Source: Stentor roeselii
Taxonomy: Eukaryota; Ciliophora; Heterotrichea; Heterotrichida; Stentoridae
Reading direction: 5' to 3'
DNA length: 64,000 nucleotides
NCBI GenBank assembly: GCA_006503475.1
Contig: RSEH01000085.1
Span: 99,105 to 163,104, forward strand
A model generated the notes under the pieces. It was not told the DNA's origin and did not search any database. It was given only the letters and a program-made list of their open reading frames with translations. Below are positions 1-8,874 of the stretch, piece after piece; the first letter of the stretch is position 1; each line of letters starts with the position of its first letter. The position numbers and the translations under genes are program-made.

Positions 1-126
1 AGATAAATTTTATATTCAGAAAAATTAATCTATTGCAAGTTCTTCTTAAATAAATTCATCATCAATTTGTTAAAACTTCAATCCCCTGAATTTTCTCTAC
101 AAACATTCCCTTAATAATAACCCAAA

Positions 127-1347
127 ATGGGAGCCAAGAACAGTCGTCGTGAAAAAGTGAAAAAAGAGTACCTAAAAGTGATAGAATCTAAAAAAAAAGA
201 CTACTACCGAAAGCATTCCGACCTAATAAACTCCTGCGACTTTCGAGTAAGTAATAATCAGAACTGGAAAGACTTCATAGTGCAAGAAATAGACCTGGTG
301 CAAGAAAAGTTTCCTCATTCAGACTGGCCAAAGCATCTAAAACGTCATTCAAAGTCCTGGAGTACAATGAAAGACCATAAATGGAGATCAAACGTGCTTT
401 GGTACGACTATCTTCAATCCCGCAAGACAATAGTCAATGAAAACAAGCCAACCTTAACAACAATAGACAACGCGCCGATCCCTTCATATCAAAACTCTTT
501 CGAAGCAACAAACCTTCTAGAGTTCCTTCACGGGCACTTTTCTAATACAAAAGAACATTTCGTCGCTTCCATGATCGTCGTTTTCAATGAATCCTTTGTA
601 AGTGAGTACATGAAACCAGGAAGCAACAAGGGAAACGATATCGAAGACCATTCAAATCCAGTCCTTTCTGCATTAGTTGATGAAATCAAAGCTTTTGTCA
701 TGTTGGTGCTTCAGTCCATGATTCATTACTATGGAGGAGTCGTTTCTAAGATCATTGAAGAAAAACCTGGAGAAATGTATGACTTGATATTGGAAGAAGT
801 CTTCACTGACAAGTTGCAAAACTGTCTTTTAACTAGTTTTTCATCAGTGAATCTAGAATACGAAAAAAACTACCGTCAAAAAATAGAAGAATATTCAGAT
901 CTCACCTGTGCAGACCTTGGAATTGAGAGAAAGTTCCAAATTGACTCTGGAGATGCGGATCGGTCTACAGGGTATAAAAAAGCGATCAACAAGTTAAAAG
1001 AACTGGAAATCAACTACTCACCTTTAAAAAAATTAGGAATAATCATCGCGACCACTCGCTTGATCTGTGAATGTGTCGATGACTACTGGAAAGATGACTT
1101 GAGTATGAGCAAGGAAAACCTCGTGATTGACGCGGATCAGATTTTGAGTATTTTTCTTTATATCGTCATTAAGGCAAAGGTTTTCAACCTTAAAGGCCAT
1201 GTAGGGCTTATTTATGACTTTGGAAGGAAAATCGTGCAAAATGGACAGATGGGTTATTATGTCACCACCATTGAAGCTTGCATCATGCAGGTTGAAAATA
1301 TGGGAACTGAGTTGCTTACAAGGCTGAAAGATTACTCTGATAGATAA
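127..1347 (+). CDS. VPS9-domain protein, probable Rab5-type GEF
   Basis: This 406-residue protein probably activates Rab5-class GTPases in endosomal traffic. The C-terminal third (about residues 300-400) reads like a VPS9 domain: a helix around LGIIIATTRLICECVDD, then DADQILSIFLYIVIKA matching the family's conserved aDdllP...yvilkA helix, then GQMGYYVTTIEA matching the G-Y-Y-l element. The usual Pro after the Asp-containing helix is replaced. The N-terminal 200 residues are charged and unassigned. It starts MGAKNS, a plausible N-myristoylation signal. The next gene starts five bases after the stop. The domain call rests on motif resemblance only; the Rab partner is inferred. Confidence 0.66.
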   Translation: MGAKNSRREKVKKEYLKVIESKKKDYYRKHSDLINSCDFRVSNNQNWKDFIVQEIDLVQEKFPHSDWPKHLKRHSKSWSTMKDHKWRSNVLWYDYLQSRKTIVNENKPTLTTIDNAPIPSYQNSFEATNLLEFLHGHFSNTKEHFVASMIVVFNESFVSEYMKPGSNKGNDIEDHSNPVLSALVDEIKAFVMLVLQSMIHYYGGVVSKIIEEKPGEMYDLILEEVFTDKLQNCLLTSFSSVNLEYEKNYRQKIEEYSDLTCADLGIERKFQIDSGDADRSTGYKKAINKLKELEINYSPLKKLGIIIATTRLICECVDDYWKDDLSMSKENLVIDADQILSIFLYIVIKAKVFNLKGHVGLIYDFGRKIVQNGQMGYYVTTIEACIMQVENMGTELLTRLKDYSDR

Positions 1348-1352
1348 TATAA
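1348..1352 (+). promoter_or_regulatory. 5-base intergenic TATAA abutting ATG
   Basis: The whole gap between the stop of the VPS9 gene and the ATG of the RING gene is TATAA. The same TATAA/TATAAT-ATG juxtaposition precedes many genes in this window, so it may be a start-proximal initiator rather than a classical TATA box. The core promoter of the RING gene must lie inside the upstream coding sequence, unless the two genes are co-transcribed. Confidence 0.4.
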
Positions 1353-2105
1353 ATGGGAAACTCTGAAGTAACACCACCTCCTCCACCACCTGACCCCAGA
1401 ATGATGCAGATTTATAATACTAGTACTGGAATGGCGAGAATTCAAGAGATAAGACCTAGGATCCCTGAAAATACTGATACTGAGATTTTGAAAGTTAAAC
1501 TTTTGGCTCTCATTGATAGAAGTAAAGTTAGGCTTGTGATGATACAGGATAAATTTTTTCATGTTAATATTTGGGTGCAAGCTTCTGAGTGGAGTCAACT
1601 TGAAGTACGGTTCTATTGTGAAGCTCTTGATATCCTTGAGAGTAAATTAAATGTTAATGGTTTCAGCCGACAAATCGCTCCAACTCCTGGAATGGACGTT
1701 TTAGTTGAAATGGATTTAAGGAGTTTACAGTATGATCAAATTTTTTCTAGTCATTTGCATCATATAGGAATTGACTTCTTTGCACTGTCTAATTCAGGAA
1801 TTGTTCAGCGGTCGCTGTTTCAGCTTACCAGAGTTCGAGAAGAACTAAAACTAAAGCTAAAAAAACAAGTTCATATATCAAACGGAACCCAATCCGTGGT
1901 TTTAGATTTATACGGAATCGGAGGAAAAGACAGTGAAAACACTTGCTTAATCTGCCTATCCGAAATAAGAGACACAATGATATTACCCTGCAGACATGTT
2001 TGTCTCTGCAACTATTGCTCAATAGCCCTTTCATCACAAATCCGTAAAAGTTGTCCAGTTTGTCGCGGTAACATCATAGAACTGGTTAGAATAAAATCAA
2101 CCTAA
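1353..2105 (+). CDS. Mahogunin-like RING E3 ubiquitin ligase
   Basis: This 250-residue protein has a C-terminal C3HC4 RING finger at about residues 198-240: CLICLS, DTMILPCRHVCLCNYCS, then CPVCR. The spacing and the DT-ILPCRH-CLC signature are typical of the mahogunin/MGRN1 and LOG2-like E3 group, which ubiquitinates membrane and endosomal cargo. It begins MGNSEV; members of this E3 group are N-myristoylated, so the Met-Gly start is likely functional. A proline run follows at residues 8-13. The preceding 150 residues would correspond to the group's substrate-binding domain but are too divergent for me to confirm. The neighbour is a VPS9 protein, a compatible endosomal context. Confidence 0.78.
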   Translation: MGNSEVTPPPPPPDPRMMQIYNTSTGMARIQEIRPRIPENTDTEILKVKLLALIDRSKVRLVMIQDKFFHVNIWVQASEWSQLEVRFYCEALDILESKLNVNGFSRQIAPTPGMDVLVEMDLRSLQYDQIFSSHLHHIGIDFFALSNSGIVQRSLFQLTRVREELKLKLKKQVHISNGTQSVVLDLYGIGGKDSENTCLICLSEIRDTMILPCRHVCLCNYCSIALSSQIRKSCPVCRGNIIELVRIKST

Positions 2106-2139
2106 TCCTAAATTTCTCTATAATCTAATATTAAAACTC

Positions 2140-3588
2140 ATGCCAGTCGAAGTCCCAGTCCCTGAAATCAACTCATACGAATTGGCTTCCATTGAATGGA
2201 AGGTCAAAGAAGGAGACTTTGTCTATCAAGAGTCTTTGCTTTGCTCTTTGATTTACTTTCCGAAAGTGACTAGCGCCCTGGCTTTTCTCATGGGCCAAGC
2301 CGCTGAAAAGCCGATGTCGAAACAAGTGTTCAGTCCTATTAAAGGAACTGTTGAAAGCATCAGTTCGAAGGAAAAGGCGAAATCTTTGAAAATTTTATGC
2401 AAAATCAATCAGGCAAGTGGAAATTCTTGTAGTCATAATGTTGATGTTGAGTATGGACTTATTTGTGTTTTGTGTGGGGAAGAACTTACTAGTGATGTTT
2501 ATCATAAGATGAATATTCCTGAGAAACAGTCTTGTGCAGTTATTAATAGGAATTTGAAGTTCTCGGAATCTATTGCTTCGAATTTAGAGGAGTCGAAAAA
2601 ACAGGCGCTGTTGAGGGATAAAAAATTGATACTTGTGCTTGATCTTGATCATACTTTGATTCACTCATCATCAGGTCATAGCTTCTCCCCAGATGTTTTC
2701 AACTTTACAATCGATGGAAACCAGTTATGCACAAAGCTACGCCCTTACCTTTCAGAATTCCTAACCCGCCTATCCAATCTTTACGAGTTCTGCGTTTACA
2801 CAATGGGAGGACACAAATACGCAGACCACATAGTCGAGCTTCTTGACCCAGACCACAAATATTTCAGTAGTCGAGTGATTTCAAAGGAGCAGTCAGAAAA
2901 AATTGACCAAAAAGATTTAAAAATTTTTACAAAGTCCAGTGAGTCAATATTTTTGATTTTAGATGATACCACCAAGGTTTGGAATGATTGCGAAAATCTT
3001 ATTGTTGCTGATAGGTTCCTTCATTTTTCTGATGAACAGTATAGAGAAAGGTTTTCAGGTGAGAATGATTGCTATTTGTTGTATATTTCTGATATTTTCG
3101 AAAAGATTCATGAGAAGTTCTTTGAAAGACCTGCACAGGATGTTAGAATCATTTTAAAACAACTAAGTTTTCCTATCCTAGCAGGTTGCGAAATCGTATT
3201 ATCAGGTATCATCGATTCAAGAGAGTCTCTGGAAGAAAACGAGTACTACAAAATAATCCAAAAGTTTGGGGGCCAGTGCAGATCCCAAATAAACGACCAA
3301 ACAACTCATGTAGTCGCCAGATTCTTCGGCACTAAAAAGACAAAAACAGCTAAAAAGCAAGGAAAACATGTTGTTAGTTTCTTATGGCTTCATCTTAGCG
3401 TAATGTACTGGCAGCGACTATCAGAGTCTTACTTCACTTTTGAAAATGTAGAGAACTTTGATATACACATGCTGAAGAACATCTTAAATACTAGCCGAGA
3501 AGACCAACTTATTAAAAAAGCGAAAACTGAAGAGTACTCTGCTGATGACCCGGAGTCTGAAAGTGAGTCGAGTGGTTCAAGTGATTAA
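2140..3588 (+). CDS. FCP1-type RNA polymerase II CTD phosphatase
   Basis: This 482-residue protein should remove phosphates from the RNA polymerase II C-terminal repeats. Residues 1-90 resemble the biotinyl/lipoyl-like N-terminal region of FCP1 (EWKVKEGDFV, then PIKGTVESI). The phosphatase signature DLDHT is at residues 168-172 (D168 and D170 catalytic), followed by LRPYLSEFL and FCVYTMGGHKYAD, as expected for the FCPH fold. A BRCT domain occupies about residues 345-445 (GGQCRSQINDQTTHVVA, then a late Trp). The tail is acidic and Ser-rich. The N-domain, FCPH and BRCT order matches FCP1 and not the smaller SCPs. Confidence 0.9.
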   Translation: MPVEVPVPEINSYELASIEWKVKEGDFVYQESLLCSLIYFPKVTSALAFLMGQAAEKPMSKQVFSPIKGTVESISSKEKAKSLKILCKINQASGNSCSHNVDVEYGLICVLCGEELTSDVYHKMNIPEKQSCAVINRNLKFSESIASNLEESKKQALLRDKKLILVLDLDHTLIHSSSGHSFSPDVFNFTIDGNQLCTKLRPYLSEFLTRLSNLYEFCVYTMGGHKYADHIVELLDPDHKYFSSRVISKEQSEKIDQKDLKIFTKSSESIFLILDDTTKVWNDCENLIVADRFLHFSDEQYRERFSGENDCYLLYISDIFEKIHEKFFERPAQDVRIILKQLSFPILAGCEIVLSGIIDSRESLEENEYYKIIQKFGGQCRSQINDQTTHVVARFFGTKKTKTAKKQGKHVVSFLWLHLSVMYWQRLSESYFTFENVENFDIHMLKNILNTSREDQLIKKAKTEEYSADDPESESESSGSSD

Positions 3589-4054
3589 TAATTTTATAAT
3601 CCAAGAAGCAAGTCTCTCATGATGCTTAATAATAGAATAGGATGATTATTTAATCTATGGAAGATTTTTTTGATTTTTGTGGGGTGTTATTTTGAGGAAA
3701 TTTACTTTTATAGTCTTGAATCTATTTTATTAGCTTTAGAGTAGGCTTTATTAGTCTTTTTGAATATAAAGTCTGTGATTTTGCGATATTTAATTATGAT
3801 TGAATTTAATGATTGTAAGAACTTTCAGTTAGAATCTAATTAAATACTCCTTATTATAAATGTCAAAATTTCAGTAAACTTCCCAATGCAAAGAAGATAA
3901 TAAACATTCTTTACTTGAAATACTCAAATTTTCACTAAAATGTTGGATATTTGATTTCTAAACTTAAAAACATCCAAAGAAGACCATAAAAAATCAAATA
4001 ACTTTCAACTAATTTCTTAATCCTTTCAAGACTTTAAAGTGATTAATTAAATTA
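3589..4054. other. Convergent intergenic region, no gene seen
   Basis: This 466-base AT-rich stretch lies between the ends of the CTD phosphatase and the kinase gene. It carries short stops in all frames. I see no tRNA-like arms, repeats or split coding region. It presumably holds the two 3' ends. Confidence 0.5.
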
Positions 4055-6109
4055 TTATCCCAGATATGTATCCCTAACCATACTAACCCTAATAGCATCA
4101 GGCATAACTTTTTTATCTTCCACAAGTTTCCAATCAATTCCTTGAAAAAACGGATGATTCTTAATTTCTCCAAAACCAGGTCTCTTAGCAGGTTTCCTAT
4201 ACATCAATTTCTTAATAAGGTCAAGTGCAGGTTTGCTAAGTTCTTTAGAATATGAAAACTTTCCTTCTTTAGCAGCATAAAAAATCGACTCAATATTTTG
4301 ATGATCAAAAGGCAGCTTTCCAGTAAGAATCTCATGAACCACGACTCCTAAAGAATAAACATCTGCCATTTTATTGAACTTTTCACTTGCAACGATTTCA
4401 GGCGCGATATAAGCAGGAGACCCGACAAGAGTAGAGACGATGTACATGCTCTGCTCGTAGTTCGTGGCCAAGCCGAAGTCCGCTAGTCTTATATGCCCGG
4501 AAGAGTCGATTAAAATATTGCTCGGCTTCAGGTCACGATAAATGACGTCCTTACTGTGAATGAACTCAAGGCCCAGAACTATTTCGCAGATGATCAACTT
4601 TGCCACTCCTATCGGAATTCTTGACTTTTCCAGCAAAACTTCTAAATCTCCTCCATCACAAAATTCAAGAATCATGTATAAGTTTGTTGAGTTCTCAAAA
4701 GCGGTTTTTAGGTTTAGTACGAAGGGATAGACTAGTTTTCTCATGATTTTTATCTCGGAAACGGCGTATTTTAGCATTTCTTTACGTTTTAGATAAGCTT
4801 TTGAGAGAGATTTCATCGCGAATACCTGTCCTGAGCTTTTTTCTACTACTTTAAAGACGGTTCCATAGCTTCCTGAACCGATTTCTTTTGAAACTTGGTA
4901 GTTTTGAAGAAGATTTTCGCTGTTTTCTTCAAATCCGAAGTCGATTTCTTCTTCTTGGTAGAAGGAAGGTGTGTAAACATTGACTTGCTTATAAACCTGG
5001 CAATAGTTAATGGCCTGGCAAAGCTGGTCAACCCACTCGTCACGATTTTGAATGTTTTTTGTGTAAAAAAGATGAGAATTGTTTGCGAAGGTTACTTCGA
5101 AATAGAAATGATTACTGATTGTTCGAAGTCCTCTTGTTCTCGGACCTACAAATTCGATTTGAGCGAGTAAAATTGATGATACTGGGCAGGAATAATTGAA
5201 ACAGTCATCTTTTTTTGTAAATTCTTCTAATTGGCCTGAGTCTAGATTTATGTTCATGAAAATTGTAGAGTCTGTCACTCGGAATGGCCTGTGCTTTTTA
5301 AGTTTACCTGAAAAGTTTTGAGGCTTGTTTTTGTTGGTGTACCTTTCAAGATCTCTCATTCCTTGATACTTAGGAATTAATTCAATAATACTATCATCCT
5401 GTGCCAATTGCAGAGGAATCAACCCTTTAACATTTTCCAAATCAGTAGCCACCCCACAGTTAAGCAGTAAAGAAACAATATCCAAATTATTATTTTCAAC
5501 AGCGATATGCAAAGCCGATCCTCTTCTAGTCATTTTATTAATCTGTATACCTGCACTTTTAAGTAAAATCAAAAGACAAGAAGCCTGACAATTAGCAGCA
5601 GCCAAGCTAAGCGGAGTCCAGTCATCAACAGTCTGCAAGTTAAGATTTGCTCCACTATTAATTAAAAACTTGAGAACTTTATCCTTTCCATAAACACTTG
5701 AATGATGAATCAATCCCCATCCATTGCTATTGACTTTATTTATAAGCTCTTCACATTCACTCTCTTCAAGAATCTTCTGAAGTTCAGAAGGATTATCTTT
5801 CATCACTGAAGAAATCGCGTCTTCTAAAAGATTTGAAATTTTTAGCTCTGTTGAATCGAAATGATCGACAACTAGATATAAAGTCGCTTTACTTTCGGTG
5901 AAAAAAAATGAAAGGCTTTTGTCGTCTGAAAGAATGATTTTCTCGGTTTTTAAATTGCACTCGAAGTGGAAGGAGGATGTTGAGAGGTTGAATAGGTCTG
6001 ATAGCTTTTGTTTTATTGTTTGGATTGTTGTTGAACGACTTTGGATCAGCTTTAGTACGGTGTTTTGGTGAGATGAAATTAGAGATGTGGTTTTTATCTT
6101 GAGTCTCAT
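4055..6109 (-). CDS. Ankyrin-PH-AGC-type protein kinase
   Basis: This 684-residue serine/threonine kinase has, in order: an N-terminal region of uncertain (possibly ubiquitin-like) fold at 1-85; ankyrin repeats at about 125-240 (WGLIHHSSVYG, WTPLSLAAAN, GSALHIAVENNN); a PH domain at about 262-380 ending in the typical late Trp (RDEWVDQL); and a kinase domain from about 405. The glycine loop GSGSYG is at 411-416, with FAMKS (ATP lysine), YRDLKPSNI (catalytic loop), DFG and APE all intact, so it should be active. The loop GSPAYIAPE and overall style are AGC-like. The PH domain suggests recruitment to membrane phosphoinositides. This ankyrin-PH-kinase arrangement is common in ciliates and other protists. 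Confidence 0.85.
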   Translation of the reverse strand: MRLKIKTTSLISSHQNTVLKLIQSRSTTIQTIKQKLSDLFNLSTSSFHFECNLKTEKIILSDDKSLSFFFTESKATLYLVVDHFDSTELKISNLLEDAISSVMKDNPSELQKILEESECEELINKVNSNGWGLIHHSSVYGKDKVLKFLINSGANLNLQTVDDWTPLSLAAANCQASCLLILLKSAGIQINKMTRRGSALHIAVENNNLDIVSLLLNCGVATDLENVKGLIPLQLAQDDSIIELIPKYQGMRDLERYTNKNKPQNFSGKLKKHRPFRVTDSTIFMNINLDSGQLEEFTKKDDCFNYSCPVSSILLAQIEFVGPRTRGLRTISNHFYFEVTFANNSHLFYTKNIQNRDEWVDQLCQAINYCQVYKQVNVYTPSFYQEEEIDFGFEENSENLLQNYQVSKEIGSGSYGTVFKVVEKSSGQVFAMKSLSKAYLKRKEMLKYAVSEIKIMRKLVYPFVLNLKTAFENSTNLYMILEFCDGGDLEVLLEKSRIPIGVAKLIICEIVLGLEFIHSKDVIYRDLKPSNILIDSSGHIRLADFGLATNYEQSMYIVSTLVGSPAYIAPEIVASEKFNKMADVYSLGVVVHEILTGKLPFDHQNIESIFYAAKEGKFSYSKELSKPALDLIKKLMYRKPAKRPGFGEIKNHPFFQGIDWKLVEDKKVMPDAIRVSMVRDTYLG

Positions 6110-6313
6110 TTTTTATTTAAGGTTTCTTGTATTGCGACGGTAAAGCGAGAAAGAAGTGTTTTTATGAATTCAGAAACTTTTTATGATTTCTCATTGACTT
6201 CTAGATTTTCATGTCATCAAATCTATTAAAATTAGCAGAAAAACCAACATATCCAATTTCTAACATTAACTCATTCATCTAACAATTATTTTCTCCATCT
6301 TCAAATCTACCAT

Positions 6314-6976
6314 TCAATCCTGCTTAATTCGGCTCAAGTACTTTTGATTCCCAATAAAAATCGCTTTCAAAGTATTATCTTCATAATCCAAAACCCTTCT
6401 CTTCTTCCTATCAACATTCCAATTCGCTTCCTCAATTTTCCTCTCAATCTCCTCAAGTTCGGTATCATTATCCATACAAAAGTATTCCTGATTGACCCGA
6501 CTTTTCAAAATCTCCAAATTTTTCGTAGGTCTGACAGGTGCAGGTCTAGTTAAAAACTCTCTAACTCCAGGTAAATCCTTCGCAGCTCCATAATAAAGAT
6601 ACCCTTCAGCTCCAGGTATTTCCTGCCCTTGCATATCAACTTGCCTGACAGTGACTTTTTTGAAGTCCGGTCCTCCAAGTTGCCTGATTCTATCTTCCCA
6701 AAGCGACTTTTCCCTGAGTAGTTTGTTTATCTCGTCGTTTAAGGCTCGCACTTTGTGCTCGCCGAGGGCAGCGTTTTGAATGTCAGTGATGAATAAGGCC
6801 ATCTCGTACATTATCTGGTATCGCCAGGACATGCACTCGCTAAGACTGTCAGTGTGGAAAGGGTTCTGAGGCCGACGGGTCAACTCGCCGAGGGCCATTT
6901 CACGTTTCATGTTGACCCAACGATTTAGCATTGCCTGGACTTTGTCTTCTCCTGGAGGTGGTTTTTTCTCACCCAT
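6314..6976 (-). CDS. ISY1: ISY1 pre-mRNA splicing factor
   Basis: This 220-residue protein belongs to the ISY1 family, a component of the NineTeen complex of the spliceosome. The N-terminal MLNRWVNMKREM and the block GEHKVRALNDEINKLLREKSLWE are nearly diagnostic, followed by RIRQLGGPDF and by GYLYYGAAKDLPGVREF, where the family has Y-YfGaAkdLPGV. The length is usual for the conserved core without the long animal tail. The start at MGEKKPPPGEDK is preceded by AATAAACC. Its presence agrees with the intron-splicing evidence elsewhere in the window. Confidence 0.94.
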   Translation of the reverse strand: MGEKKPPPGEDKVQAMLNRWVNMKREMALGELTRRPQNPFHTDSLSECMSWRYQIMYEMALFITDIQNAALGEHKVRALNDEINKLLREKSLWEDRIRQLGGPDFKKVTVRQVDMQGQEIPGAEGYLYYGAAKDLPGVREFLTRPAPVRPTKNLEILKSRVNQEYFCMDNDTELEEIERKIEEANWNVDRKKRRVLDYEDNTLKAIFIGNQKYLSRIKQD

Positions 6977-7090
6977 GGTTTATTGCAAGATGAAAGGATT
7001 TTAGGAAATTTTTAGTTTTTGTGAAGGAAGGTTTTGTATTGATTTTTAGGAATGTTGGAAGAAGAGAATTTTTGGGTTGGAGTGTTTAGG

Positions 7091-7444
7091 TTAGGATTCT
7101 GATAATGATTTCATTATTTTCAAGTGGTTTAGAAGGCTGGGAAACTGGTCGCTTTCGTCGGCTGGCTTGTCCCAGTTCCAGTATCTGAGATCTGAAAATG
7201 ATCCGGTTACTCGAAGGTCAGTCGCTCCTTCGGATATTAGACCTTTTATTTGATCGGGCAGTTTTATTTCTTGACCTTGGAGCTTTCTTCCTAATAATGA
7301 ACCTTCGCTACCGTCTGGAATGTAACCTTGTGAAGTGACTTCACCATTGAAATCGATTATACAAGGCAAAAACTTTACTTGCTTTTCTGATAGTTCGCTA
7401 AATTTTATAGTTCCTATTTTCATCGGTTTATTATCGCAGTGCAT
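7091..7444 (-). CDS. RNASEH2C: Ribonuclease H2 subunit C-like protein
   Basis: This small protein resembles the non-catalytic subunit C of RNase H2, which helps remove ribonucleotides from DNA. Supporting motifs are FLPCIIDFNGE near the N-terminus (family: LPC.i..nG), GYIPDGSEGSLLGRKLQGQEIKLP (family: yF.p......rGr.L.Geev.lP) and a C-terminal region ending WNWDKP. The longest frame gives 117 residues; an alternative ATG at base 7423 (MKIGTIKF, 110 residues) is closer to an AATAA context and may be the real start. Divergence is high, so the call rests on two motifs and size. Confidence 0.7.
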   Translation of the reverse strand: MHCDNKPMKIGTIKFSELSEKQVKFLPCIIDFNGEVTSQGYIPDGSEGSLLGRKLQGQEIKLPDQIKGLISEGATDLRVTGSFSDLRYWNWDKPADESDQFPSLLNHLKIMKSLSES

Positions 7445-7788
7445 GCATCAAACCAGATTATCATATAAATCTCTCTCAAAGAGCAACAGCAAAAGTGTCT
7501 CCAAAAACTAAACCCGCCTAACCCATATTCGATAAACCTATTCAAACTACCGAAATCTTTCCCTCTAAACCCAAGTAATAATTCAATTCCTTAAATCTCT
7601 ACAAACATAAAATAATCTACATCTAAGCACTTAAACTACTGATTTTCAGTAATTTCTCCAAATCTTTCCAAACTCAAAGCAATTCACAGATTTTCCAACG
7701 ATTCCAAATCGTTTCAGTAGTTTTCCATGCGAGCGCCCTATTAAAATGTCTAATTTTCTAATCTGACCAGAACGACATAAATATCGAA
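7445..7788. promoter_or_regulatory. Divergent intergenic region
   Basis: These 344 bases lie between the divergent RNase H2C-like and TPR/RRM-like genes. They are rich in A, C and T and poor in G on the plus strand toward the right-hand gene. They must contain both promoters. No specific element beyond AT-rich runs can be named. Confidence 0.4.
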
Positions 7789-8538
7789 ATGAAATTCCAG
7801 AATAAAGGCAAATCAAGCCACAACAAACCTTCTGACCCAGAGGCTCCAGAATATTTGAAAGACTTCGACAACAGTCTTCCATTACCGAAAGGAAATTCGC
7901 CTTATGCCTTGGCGAAAAGGGCGGAATACATACACAAAGACTTAGAACTGGCGAAGCTCTACTACCAACAAGCAATAAAGCAAGGAGACCGCGTGGAAAG
8001 TGCGATCAAGGACATTGCAAGCATCCTTCATCAACTTGGGCAAACATCCCAAGCATGCCAATTTTTATCAGAACATCAGAAATTTTTCAAAGATCACAAA
8101 AGATTCGAAAACCTGCTGTCAAGCCTCCAGCGGCAAATCGTCCCATCTGAAAACTGCTTGAAACGCATACTGAAACTCTTCCCAGTCGATGAACTTGCCA
8201 AAGAACAAGACGTGAGAGTTCTTTTTAAAAATGTCTCCAGAGTTCTTGAAATGGAATTCCACTATCACAACAATGTCCGATGCGCTTTTTTGAAATTTCA
8301 AAGTCATTCTTCAGCGAGAAAAACGTTGGAAGGACTTTTGAACTGGGATAATCATCGAGTTGAGTGGGTCTCTTGCCAGGAACTCGAGGATATCAAGAAC
8401 TTGGAATTTTGGACTTTCGCTTTGGACACTGCTCAGCCTGCCCTGTCCAGAGGCACTTCTACTGATGAAGATACGGCGAAGAAGTTGATTGGCATGGAAT
8501 TGTTCGTGGCTTTGAACGAAGACAATCAGTCTTCATAA
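7789..8538 (+). CDS. TPR protein with RRM-like C-terminal half
   Basis: This is a 249-residue protein. Residues 35-115 form two to three TPR-like helical pairs (YALAKRAEYIHKDLELAKLYYQQAIKQGD, then a block with SAIKDIASILHQLGQTSQA). Residues 120-195 look like an RNA-recognition fold: LKLFPVDELAKEQDVRVLFKNVSRVLEMEFHYH followed by VRCAFLKFQSHSSARKTLEGL, matching the beta-alpha-beta pattern and the aromatic-rich third strand. Together these suggest an RNA-linked scaffold, but I do not recognise an orthologue. The acidic tail has no motif. Confidence 0.55.
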   Translation: MKFQNKGKSSHNKPSDPEAPEYLKDFDNSLPLPKGNSPYALAKRAEYIHKDLELAKLYYQQAIKQGDRVESAIKDIASILHQLGQTSQACQFLSEHQKFFKDHKRFENLLSSLQRQIVPSENCLKRILKLFPVDELAKEQDVRVLFKNVSRVLEMEFHYHNNVRCAFLKFQSHSSARKTLEGLLNWDNHRVEWVSCQELEDIKNLEFWTFALDTAQPALSRGTSTDEDTAKKLIGMELFVALNEDNQSS

Positions 8539-8874
8539 TAATTTTCTTAGTATATTCTTTGATAGCAGAAAAAATAGTGTTTTTGGAAGTTTGGTTTTCC
8601 ATCATCCTTTTTACGATTATTTTTTAAATTAAACTATGGAAGATGGAAGAGTAGCTCGGGTGGAAAACTGAGGAAATGAGGATGGGATTAGAAAAGGAAG
8701 AAGAAAAGAGGAAATGAAGAGTTGAGGATGAAACTTTGGAGATTAGGGTTTAGAAGTTTTAGAGGTTGAAGGTAGGAAGATTTTAGACAGTTATTTTCAT
8801 TCTTTGAATTTTTTGATGTCTAGAGCTGAGTTTCTTAAAAGGTTATCTTTCACTGTATTTAAACTTAATTATCC
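8539..8874. other. Convergent intergenic region, purine-rich
   Basis: These 336 bases separate two converging genes. The stretch 8630-8790 is strikingly purine-rich on the plus strand (runs of GGAAGA and GAGGA). I see no coding frame or RNA gene. Confidence 0.4.
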
